Source of the DNA: Thermohalobaculum sp050330995 | GTDB lineage: Bacteria > Pseudomonadota > Alphaproteobacteria > Rhodobacterales > Rhodobacteraceae | DNA: 11,659 bases | Assembly: GCA_050330995.1 (NCBI GenBank) | Contig: JBHJHI010000052.1 | Location: 1 to 11,659, forward strand | Reading direction: 5' to 3' | Shown: positions 6,943-11,659 of the stretch, piece by piece | Layout: every line of letters starts with the position of its first letter | How positions within the stretch are numbered: position 1 is the stretch's first letter | Notes under the pieces: generated by a model | Databases searched by the model: none | Told to the model about the DNA's origin: nothing | Seen by the model: only the letters and a program-made list of their open reading frames with translations | Position numbers and translations under genes: made by a program

Positions 6943-7970
6943 GACGCGCGCTCGCGCCCGGTGCCGGTCGGACCGCCGGCCGCGGCTGGCGTCGCCGCGC
7001 GCCCGCGCCGGCGACGAAGCTCCCGCCCCGCCTTGACGAAGGGCTGGACCAGGGCGGCGTAGAGCGTCGGATGGGGCTGCTCGACCCGCCGGCCCTTCGC
7101 GTCGGCGAGGCCGAAGGCCAGCGTCTCGTGGCGCGCGGGGACGTAGAGCGTGCCGAACATCCAGTCCCAGAAGGCGAACACCTCGCCATAGTTCTTGTTG
7201 TAGTGACGCGGATCGATCGAGTGATGGATCTGGTGCTGCGCCGGGGAGATGAAGACGTGCTCCAGCACGCGGCCGTAGCTGAGCCAGACGTGGCTGTGGC
7301 GCAGGTTGGCGCCGATCAGGTTGAACAGGACGTAGCCGGCGTTGGCGCCGCCGATGGTCAGGATGTCGATGCGGCCGACCAGTGCCCAGAGCATGGCGCC
7401 CTGTACGGCGCCTACGATCACGCTGTAGATCAGATTGCGAATGACGATGAAGGCCGGATGGTTGCGGTAGGCGGTCAGCGGCGTCATCACCTCGGCCGAG
7501 TGATGCACGGCGTGGAAGTGCCAGAGCGTGCGCCATTCGTGGTGGATGTAGTGCGCCCAGTACTTGCAGAAGTCGAGGGCGAGAACCATCACGACGGTGG
7601 CGAGCAGGGTGACGCCCCAGCCGTTCCCCGCGCTGTCGTGGATCGCGCCGACGGTCTTGCCGAGCAGGACCTGCACGAAGACGGCCACGAACGGCGTGAA
7701 CAGCAGGGCGCCGAAGAAGCCGGTCGCCGCGACCACGGTGTTGAACAGGAACAGCTTGGCGTCGACGAGGTTCGAGCGGTGCGCGTAGACCGCGCGCGGG
7801 AACAGCCACGCCGCCCAGGACTGCGGCCGCCCGCGCCAGAGCCAGAGCCCGCTCGCCAGTACGACGGTCGCGACCAGATAGGTCAGCGCCAGTCGCGCCT
7901 CCAGCCCGAAGACATAGCCGTGCGCCGCCCGTCCCAGCGCGTCGGCCCAGTTCGATAGCCTGTCGAGCAC
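6939..7970 (-). CDS. Sterol desaturase/fatty acid hydroxylase superfamily membrane protein
   Basis: This 343-residue di-iron membrane oxygenase has the eight-histidine pattern. HxxxH is at H140/H144 (WAHYIHHEW), HxxHH at H153/H156/H157 (HFHAVHHS) and HxxHH at H246/H249/H250 (AQHQIHHSIDPRHYNKNYG), followed by FAFWDWMFGTLYVP, which is common at the end of the domain. Further His residues at 225, 227, 238 and 256 fit the catalytic core. Hydrophobic segments occur near 27-46, 73-103, 119-137 and 174-224. Members hydroxylate or desaturate sterols, hopanoids, carotenoids or fatty-acyl chains; no substrate is evident here. GTG 7970 is supported by GGGAGG 6 nt upstream. The C-terminal 40 residues are Arg/Ala-rich and probably disordered. 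The stop overlaps the acyltransferase start by 4 nt, and hslO lies 88 nt upstream on the same strand. Confidence 0.9.
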   Translation of the reverse strand: MLDRLSNWADALGRAAHGYVFGLEARLALTYLVATVVLASGLWLWRGRPQSWAAWLFPRAVYAHRSNLVDAKLFLFNTVVAATGFFGALLFTPFVAVFVQVLLGKTVGAIHDSAGNGWGVTLLATVVMVLALDFCKYWAHYIHHEWRTLWHFHAVHHSAEVMTPLTAYRNHPAFIVIRNLIYSVIVGAVQGAMLWALVGRIDILTIGGANAGYVLFNLIGANLRHSHVWLSYGRVLEHVFISPAQHQIHHSIDPRHYNKNYGEVFAFWDWMFGTLYVPARHETLAFGLADAKGRRVEQPHPTLYAALVQPFVKAGRELRRRRGRAATPAAAGGPTGTGRERAS

Positions 7971-7980
7971 GCGACGCCTC

Positions 7981-8000
7981 CCTTCCCCGTGCCGGGAAGG
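7981..8000 (-). promoter_or_regulatory. Leader hairpin touching the ribosome site of the desaturase gene
   Basis: CCTTCCC and GGGAAGG form a perfect 7-bp stem with a 6-nt loop. On the minus-strand transcript the 3' arm runs directly into the GGGAGG ribosome site (7977-7982) of the gene starting at 7970. Folding could reduce ribosome access, or the hairpin could attenuate read-through from hslO. No T-run follows. Confidence 0.3.
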
Positions 8001-8028
8001 ATGGGCGCCGAAGCGGGCGGGACTGTGT

Positions 8029-8048
8029 CGGTCGTGCGGCGCCGACCG
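8029..8048 (-). terminator. Candidate hslO terminator
   Basis: CGGTCG and CGACCG form a 6-bp stem with an 8-nt loop, starting about 10 nt after the hslO stop on the minus strand. No T-run follows. If it works, the desaturase/acyltransferase pair would need its own promoter in the remaining 50 nt; otherwise the three genes are cotranscribed. Confidence 0.35.
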
Positions 8049-8058
8049 GACGCCCCGC

Positions 8059-9078
8059 TCACTCCGCCTCGAACCCCAGCGTCTCCGGCCGGAACCGATA
8101 GTGCGCGGAACAAAACTGGCAGTCGGCCGTGACCTCGCCGTCCTCGGTGGTCATCGTCTCGATGTCCTTGGCCGAGTAGATCGAGAGCGCCTCGCGCACC
8201 TTCTCGGCCGAGCAGGTGCAGCCGAAGGCGACCGGCTGCGCGGCGTAGACCCGCGGGGTCTCCTCGTGGAAGAGGCGCAAGAGCAGCCGTTCGGGGCCGA
8301 CCAGCGGGCCGATCAGCTCGTAGGTCTCGACCGAGCCGAGCAGGATGGTCGAGCGGTTCCAGTCCTCCTCGCGCGAGCCCATGGCCGCGACGTCGTCGGC
8401 GGTCATCAGCCCCGCCTCGCCCGAAGGCGCGTCCGGCACGCGGCCGCCCTCGTCGGGCATCTGCTGGAGCATGACACCGCCGGCGCGCCAGGCCCGCTCG
8501 CCGCCCGGCTCCTGCGTCTCGGCCGCCTCGATGTGGAAGCGCGTCGCGAGCTGCTCGCTTTGCGCGAAGTAGGTTTCGGCCGAGGCCGAGAGCGAGCCGC
8601 CCGAAAGCGGCGTCACCCCCTGGTAGGGCGTCATCCCCGGGCCCTGGTCGATGGTCATGCCGAACACGCCCTGGCCGAGGAGCGAGAAGGCGTCGCCGCG
8701 GAAGCTCGCCACGTCGCCGCGGTCGAAGCTCGCGTAGGCGCGCAGCCGCGCCGTCTCCCCCTCGGCCCGCGGCGCGAACCAGTCGGTCGCGATCAGGCGC
8801 ATCGGCCCGTCGCCGCGCACCTGCAGCGAGAAGCGCCAGCGCAGCTTCACGGTCTGGCCGATCAGCGCGGTCAGCACCACCGCCTCGGCCACCAGCCCGG
8901 CGACGGGGGCGGGGTAGCGGTGTCGCGTCAGGATGCGGTCGAGCGTGGCGTCGACGCGCGCGACCCGCCCGCGCATCGAGGTGCGGTCGAGCTGGAAGGG
9001 CAGGACGCTGTCGTCGCCCTGATGGGCGGGCGCGTCGTTGTCGCGGGACGGATCGGGGGTGTCGTGGGGATCGGCCAT
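8059..9078 (-). CDS. hslO: Hsp33 redox-regulated holdase chaperone
   Basis: This cytoplasmic chaperone (339 residues) binds unfolding proteins when oxidative stress releases its zinc and forms disulfides. The four zinc-binding cysteines are present as CxC (C287, C289) and CxxC (C320, C323) in the C-terminal switch domain, with the usual 30-residue spacing. The N-terminal substrate-binding domain shows LRGRVARVDATLDRIL-like sequence near 35-50, LIGQTVKLRW and GDGPMRLIATDW. The central GVTPLSGGSLSASAETYFAQSEQLATR segment is characteristic of Hsp33. The first 25 residues are an acidic, low-complexity tail, common in alphaproteobacterial members. ATG 9078 has only a poor ribosome site, but no better in-frame start exists. 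It is divergent from the NUDIX gene (86-bp gap). Confidence 0.96.
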   Translation of the reverse strand: MADPHDTPDPSRDNDAPAHQGDDSVLPFQLDRTSMRGRVARVDATLDRILTRHRYPAPVAGLVAEAVVLTALIGQTVKLRWRFSLQVRGDGPMRLIATDWFAPRAEGETARLRAYASFDRGDVASFRGDAFSLLGQGVFGMTIDQGPGMTPYQGVTPLSGGSLSASAETYFAQSEQLATRFHIEAAETQEPGGERAWRAGGVMLQQMPDEGGRVPDAPSGEAGLMTADDVAAMGSREEDWNRSTILLGSVETYELIGPLVGPERLLLRLFHEETPRVYAAQPVAFGCTCSAEKVREALSIYSAKDIETMTTEDGEVTADCQFCSAHYRFRPETLGFEAE

Positions 9079-9164
9079 GGGGTCGATCTAGCCCCGACGT
9101 CGCGGGGCGAAAACCCTGGCCCCGCCACTTCCCCGGCGCCCGTCGCCGTGGCATCACCCCCGCC

Positions 9165-9608
9165 ATGCTGCCCCGCATCGGCGAGCCCTGGCGCCAGGAC
9201 GCCCCCTACCGCGACCGGCCCGGCGTCTACGCGGTGATCCGCGAGGCGGGCGGGCGGCTGCTCTGCGTCGATCAGGACGGCGAGTGGCAGTTGCCGGGCG
9301 GGGGCATCGACCCCGGCGAGAGCCCGCTCCGGGCGCTGCACCGCGAGGTGATGGAGGAGACCGGCTGGCGCATCGCGCCGGTGCGGCTGGTGGCGCGGTT
9401 CCAGCGCTACGTCTTCATGCCCGACTACGGCTGGTGGGTGCGCAAGGTGCAGGCGATCTACCTCGCCGACGCGGTGCGCGCGCACGGGGCGCCGCTGGAG
9501 GCGGGGCACCGACCGATCCGGCTCGCGCCCGCCGAGGCGGCGGCCTCGCTCGGGATCGAGGGCGACCGGCGGGTGGTCGCGCGCCTGATCGCACGCAGGC
9601 TCGTGTAG
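9165..9608 (+). CDS. NUDIX hydrolase
   Basis: This 147-residue NUDIX-fold pyrophosphohydrolase has the complete Nudix box G-x5-E-x7-R-E-x2-E-E-x-G at residues 46-67 (G46, E52, R60, E61, E64, E65, G67), including the metal-binding glutamates. Such enzymes hydrolyse nucleoside diphosphates linked to another moiety, such as damaged nucleotides or nucleotide sugars. The sequence does not reveal the substrate; the PGVYAVI start and YVFMPDYGWWVRKVQAIYLA core fit a small housekeeping member. No clear ribosome site precedes ATG 9165, and the short leader may favour weak or leaderless translation. The last 10 codons and the stop belong to the first copy of a 29-bp tandem repeat, so the C-terminus may have been altered by slippage. 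It stands alone, divergent from hslO. Confidence 0.9.
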   Translation: MLPRIGEPWRQDAPYRDRPGVYAVIREAGGRLLCVDQDGEWQLPGGGIDPGESPLRALHREVMEETGWRIAPVRLVARFQRYVFMPDYGWWVRKVQAIYLADAVRAHGAPLEAGHRPIRLAPAEAAASLGIEGDRRVVARLIARRLV

Positions 9609-9691
9609 CGCACCTGATCACGCGTGGGCTGGTGTAGCGCGCCCAGTCGAGCGCCGGCTCGTGTGGCGCGTTCGATCGGGCGGGCGTCGCT
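9576..9691 (+). repeat. Four decayed 29-bp tandem repeats over the NUDIX stop codon
   Basis: Copies begin at 9576, 9605, 9634 and 9663, each starting with GT and followed by GCGC or similar at the same phase. By hand alignment copies 1 and 2 share 22/29 bases, 1 and 3 share 22/29, 2 and 3 share 20/29, and 3 and 4 about 16/29. Copy 1 encodes the NUDIX C-terminus VARLIARRLV. Copy 2 encodes VAHLITRGLV plus a stop, and copy 3 encodes VARPVERRLV, each in a shifted frame because 29 is not a multiple of three. Repeated slippage or duplication of the gene end followed by drift is the simplest explanation. Confidence 0.65.
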
Positions 9692-9802
9692 GCGCGTCTG
9701 GACGGGTGCGAGGCGCGGGCGGGCCGTCGAGGGAACGGCGGCGCGCCCGGGCGTGGGCCGGGCACGCGAAGGGCGGACGCCGCGGCGCCCGCCCGCCCGG
9801 GC

Positions 9803-9818
9803 GAGGCCGTGGGGCCTC
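9803..9818 (-). terminator. Candidate terminator of the EF-hand gene
   Basis: GAGGCC (9803-9808) and GGCCTC (9813-9818) form a perfect 6-bp stem with a 4-nt loop. Its first bases overlap the EF-hand gene's stop codon on the minus strand. Just beyond lie two copies of the palindrome CGCCCGGGCG (9744-9753 and 9794-9803) that could pair with each other. No T-run is present. The remaining gap to the NUDIX repeats holds no gene that I can support. Confidence 0.4.
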
Positions 9819-10290
9819 AGTTCTGCTCGCGGTTGTCCTCGGAGAGGCCGGTCTCGCTCGCGCCCGGCTGGCTCGGGTCGGCGCCGGCGCCGCCCGACTG
9901 CTCGCGGGTCAGGTCGCTGTCGCCGCCGAGCGGGCCGTCCTCGCCGCGCATGCCGGCCTGGGCGCGGTCGTAGGCGCTCGCCTCCTCGGCCGACCACTCG
10001 CCGTCGCGGTCGAGGTCGTGGGCCTCGTACATCGCGCGGGTGTACTCGTCCGGCGTGATGGTGCCGTCCTCGTCGTAGTCGAAGCGGGCGAAGCTGGCGT
10101 CGGCATCGAAGTTCTCGGTGAACTCGTCCTGGCTGACCATGCCGTCGCCGTCGGTGTCGAAGTCGGCGGCGGACTCGTAGTTGGGGTCCTGCGGGCTGGC
10201 CATCGTGCCGTCCTCGTCCGTGGTCTGGGCGAGGGCCAGGCCGCTCGTCAGCATGAGCGCGCAGGCGGTGGTGGTGAGAAGCGTCCGCAT
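9817..10290 (-). CDS. Exported EF-hand calcium-binding protein
   Basis: This small acidic protein (157 residues) has a clear signal peptide (MRTLLTTTAC start, hydrophobic core, ALA at 19-21 before Q22), so it is periplasmic or secreted. Three canonical 12-residue EF-hand loops are visible: 45-56 (DTDGDGMVSQDE), 71-82 (DYDEDGTITPDE) and 92-103 (DLDRDGEWSAEE), each with Asp at loop positions 1, 3 and 5, Gly at 6 and Glu at 12. The last 45 residues are Gly/Ser/Asp-rich and probably disordered. It probably binds Ca2+, but what it does with it is unknown. ATG 10290 has an excellent ribosome site (AGGAGG). No partner gene is adjacent, and it is transcribed away from the winged-helix gene. Confidence 0.9.
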   Translation of the reverse strand: MRTLLTTTACALMLTSGLALAQTTDEDGTMASPQDPNYESAADFDTDGDGMVSQDEFTENFDADASFARFDYDEDGTITPDEYTRAMYEAHDLDRDGEWSAEEASAYDRAQAGMRGEDGPLGGDSDLTREQSGGAGADPSQPGASETGLSEDNREQN

Positions 10291-10630
10291 GGGAACCTCC
10301 TGGGAAACGTTGCCTTGGGCCGGCGGGAAAGCGCTCGGCCGTTGTGGGGCGGGGAACGTGCCCGGTGTCGCGCGGTTCGACAAAACTGTCACAAGTTTTT
10401 AACAGAAACGGTCAAGTGGGCGCGACCGCAGGCCGCAACGAAAGGCGGGCGAGGCGGCGCCGGGGCCGGCCCGGGCGCCTCGGTCCCGCGACCGGCCGAC
10501 CCCGGGGCGGGGCGGCGGGCGCCGCGATCCGGGGGCCGCGCATCCGATCCGGGGCCCGCCCCATGGCGCGGGCGCGCGACGCCGGTCCGGGGTGGGCATC
10601 GACGCCGCGACCCCGCACGGAGACCTCCGG
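10291..10630. other. 340-bp divergent intergenic region with GC-rich inverted repeats
   Basis: No gene is supported here. The EF-hand ribosome site lies at its left end and an AT-rich palindrome at 10382-10399. From about 10410 to 10600 the sequence is extremely GC-rich with several inverted repeats. GAGGCG/CGCCTC at 10451-10481 encloses a second stem, CCGGG/CCCGG. GGGGCGGG (10504-10511) pairs with CCCGCCCC (10555-10562). GATCCGGGG is present twice, at 10526 and 10546. These would lie in the leader of the 10631 gene if its promoter is the AT-rich patch. Confidence 0.45.
10382..10399. promoter_or_regulatory. AT-rich palindrome, candidate operator/promoter in the divergent gap
   Basis: AAAACT, six bases (GTCACA), AGTTTT is a perfect 6+6 inverted repeat inside the only AT-rich patch (about 10379-10412) of an otherwise very GC-rich gap. 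AT-rich patches between divergent genes in high-GC genomes usually mark promoters, and the dyad could be a regulator site. It lies about 92 bp upstream of the EF-hand start and 232 bp upstream of the winged-helix gene. I cannot assign firm -35/-10 boxes in either direction. Confidence 0.4.
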
Positions 10631-11188
10631 ATGGCCGACAGGAATACCGCCTGCTACGCCGCGCGGCACGTCCCCGAAGCGCACGTGCCGCGCGGGCCGC
10701 TCGGCGAGAACGCGGCGCTCGACCGGGCGGCCGGGCTGATGATGGCCGAGCTGGAGCGCCTCGCCGAGGAGCACCGCCGCCTGAAGGCCGAGATCGACGC
10801 GCTGGGGCTCTGCTGGCGCAGCGTCCACGCCGCCGCCGAGCAGGCGATGGAGACCCTGCCGGCCGAGGCCCGCCGCCCCTTCGCCGCGCGCATCGCCCGC
10901 GCGCTGCGGGGGCGGTTCCGCGACAACGGGGGCAAGCGCCGTCCCGACACCCGCGCCGAGGCGGTGCGCTGGTTCCTGATGTACGCCGAGCAGCGGGTGT
11001 TTCGCGCGGCCGAGGTCACGCAATGGCTGAACGCGCACGACTGGCCGACCACGCCGAAGGAGACGGCCTCGACGCTGAAGGAGCTGGTGGGGCAGGGCTA
11101 CGCCGTGCGGGTGAAGCACGGGAGCTACCGGCCGGTCTATGCGCACCCGGTGTTGTTGGAGTTGCAGACGCGGATGTTGGATGGGTGA
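10631..11188 (+). CDS. Hypothetical coiled-coil plus winged-helix protein
   Basis: I do not recognise this 185-residue protein. Residues 34-58 (AAGLMMAELERLAEEHRRLK and following) look like a short coiled coil. Residues 75-100 form a basic helical region. Residues 109-171 look like a winged helix-turn-helix: AEAVRWFLMYAE, then FRAAEVTQWLNAH, a putative recognition helix TPKETASTLKELVGQG, and a wing YAVRVKHGSYRPVYAHP. A DNA-binding role is plausible but unproven. ATG 10631 is chosen for GGAGA 7 nt upstream; a GTG at 10592 would add 13 residues without a better site. Near the end, four of six leucine codons are TTG, whereas the rest of the gene uses CTG/CTC, and the compositional break follows shortly. 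No partner gene is in the window. Confidence 0.7.
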   Translation: MADRNTACYAARHVPEAHVPRGPLGENAALDRAAGLMMAELERLAEEHRRLKAEIDALGLCWRSVHAAAEQAMETLPAEARRPFAARIARALRGRFRDNGGKRRPDTRAEAVRWFLMYAEQRVFRAAEVTQWLNAHDWPTTPKETASTLKELVGQGYAVRVKHGSYRPVYAHPVLLELQTRMLDG

Positions 11189-11521
11189 GGGTATGTCCAT
11201 GCGGCGACGCTGTACGGGGTTCTCGATGTTGCGCTATCCAACGAAGTTGGGTTAGATCAAAGTAGGTGACATGCGGAGGCTAACAGTTCAGTATGTGAAA
11301 GCTTGGAGCCTCTCAAAGCGCAAATCATAGTATTGAATGCGCAGTAATAGCTAGGTAATTCGGAAGCTATAAAAGATCAGACCAATGATGCAGTGCTTCT
11401 TTGCTGATTTTGATCATCGGATTGGTTGTTACGTAGTGACAGCTAGAGCAACGTACGGCTGGTATCTTGAAAAAACTTCAGGAGCAGAAGAGAACTTAGA
11501 AATACAAAGGGGCATTATATC
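11189..11521. other. AT-rich, gene-poor segment flanking the insertion sequence
   Basis: After about 70 bp of intermediate composition, GC falls to about 43% by eye (11261-11521), against roughly 70-75% elsewhere, pointing to acquired DNA or a degraded island. Several small inverted repeats are visible: CCAAC/GTTGG at 11238-11250 (possible weak terminator of the preceding gene), GAGGCT/AGCCTC at 11276-11312, and ATAGCT/AGCTAT at 11347-11370. The only coding candidate is the truncated frame at 11385. I see no tRNA or attachment site. Confidence 0.55.
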
Positions 11522-11525
11522 GTAA
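11385..11525 (+). pseudogene. Possible gene fragment cut by the insertion sequence
   Basis: A 46-codon frame opens at ATG 11385 (MMQCFFADFDHRIGCYVVTA and onward) and stops at a TAA formed by the GTAA at the start of the putative IS end. The composition is protein-like (aromatic, charged and hydrophobic residues mixed) and AT-rich. If real, it is the N-terminal part of a foreign gene whose remainder lies beyond the IS. There is no good ribosome site, and a frame of this length can occur by chance at this GC content. No family is recognised. Confidence 0.25.
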
Positions 11526-11659
11526 CTCCTCACGTGGTTGGCATTCCGGCTTGATCCGAGGGGTGGGGTGTGGGTCATGGTCCGTATGCCTCGCCTGCCT
11601 CGCTATCAGCTGACCGACGCCGAGAAGGACGCGCTCCTAGAGCGCCAGTCGCGGCTGAT
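11522..11659 (+). mobile_element. Left end of an IS66-family-like insertion sequence (incomplete)
   Basis: GTAACTCCTCACGTGG at 11522 begins with GTAA, the conserved tip of IS66-family inverted repeats. GC content rises sharply at this base. A transposase-like frame begins 55 bp inside. The short distance to that frame, with no tnpA/tnpB-like genes before it, suggests the single-gene ISBst12-type subgroup. The right end lies outside the window. The 8 bp before GTAA (ATTATATC, 11514-11521) would be the left target duplicate. Confidence 0.5.
11577..11659 (+). CDS. IS66-family-like transposase, first 27 codons
   Basis: A frame starts at ATG 11577 (MVRMPRLPRYQLTDAEKDAL and onward) and is open to the window edge. 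The basic N-terminus followed by LTDAEKDALLERQSRL resembles the start of IS66 TnpC proteins, where a helix such as AEKDALL leads into a coiled coil. The stretch is too short to show zinc-finger or catalytic residues. A purine-rich GAGGGGTGGGG lies about 10-18 nt upstream. ATG 11586 is an alternative start. The family is inferred from this N-terminus together with the GTAA end. Confidence 0.5.
   Translation, partial: MVRMPRLPRYQLTDAEKDALLERQSRL

Noticed and set aside
7071..7958. Plus-strand frame opposite the desaturase gene
   Set aside because: The minus-strand protein has all three histidine boxes. The plus-strand translation is a Val/Asp/Gln-rich shadow.
10451..10600. GC repeats considered as a CRISPR array or replication origin
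   Set aside because: There is no regular repeat/spacer structure and no iteron or DnaA-box pattern; only GC-rich inverted repeats are present.
11238..11251. CCAAC-GAA-GTTGG hairpin as a strong terminator of the 10631 gene
   Set aside because: The stem is only five pairs and no T-run follows, so it is mentioned only as a weak possibility.
9661..11265. Long plus-strand open frame (534 codons) crossing the EF-hand gene and the divergent gap
   Set aside because: It is antisense to a gene with a signal peptide, EF-hands and a strong ribosome site. Its own translation is low-complexity Ala/Gly/Arg, and it is out of frame with the 10631 gene.
11189..11300. Possible tRNA gene at the compositional boundary, a common island attachment site
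   Set aside because: I could not find a T-arm/anticodon-arm arrangement or an acceptor stem on either strand.
11271..11330. 19-codon frame (MRRLTVQYVKAWSLSKRKS) with AGGTG upstream in the AT-rich segment
   Set aside because: It is too short to tell from chance and overlaps an inverted repeat. No homology is recognised.

Overview
This is chromosomal DNA with very high GC (roughly 70-75% by eye). It is probably from an alphaproteobacterium. The main evidence is the Fur-family protein at 911-1351, which matches the alphaproteobacterial Mur/Fur type: it has the HHDHIIDL core and lacks the C-terminal CxxC zinc motifs. It sits divergently from a complete SitABCD-type metal ABC transporter, the usual alphaproteobacterial arrangement. 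I cannot place the organism more precisely.

Layout. (1) 1-723, minus: the N-terminal 241 codons of a large glycine-rich beta-helix surface or secreted protein that runs off the left edge. (2) 911-5492: a metal-homeostasis module. mur is on the minus strand. A divergent intergenic region carries a candidate operator and promoter, followed by sitA-sitB-sitC-sitD on the plus strand, with gaps of 8 nt, 4 nt and a 1-nt overlap. SitA has the His-His-Glu-Asp ligand set of the Mn/Fe-type binding proteins, so the module most likely imports manganese under Mur control. (3) 5493-5772: a convergent gap with a candidate terminator. (4) 9078-5773, minus: hslO (Hsp33), then a sterol desaturase/fatty acid hydroxylase family protein, then an acyltransferase-3 protein. 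The last two overlap by 4 nt and are probably translationally coupled. (5) 9165-9608, plus: a NUDIX hydrolase whose 3' end is duplicated as a decayed 29-bp tandem repeat. (6) 10290-9817, minus: an exported three-EF-hand protein with a strong ribosome binding site and an AT-rich palindrome upstream. (7) 10631-11188, plus: an unrecognised coiled-coil plus winged-helix protein behind a long GC-rich leader able to form hairpins.

From about 11260 the composition changes abruptly to AT-rich, non-native-looking sequence. That segment is interrupted at 11522 by what looks like the left end of an IS66-family insertion sequence. Its transposase gene starts at 11577 and runs off the right edge. A 46-codon AT-rich reading frame stops exactly on the GTAA of the IS end and may be a gene cut by the insertion.

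Most of the window is ordinary core or near-core genome. I see no CRISPR array, tRNA, rRNA or defence system. The points most worth a second look are the extra C-terminal domain on SitC, the 29-bp repeats across the NUDIX stop codon, the desaturase/acyltransferase pair, the orphan winged-helix protein at the compositional boundary, and the IS junction.
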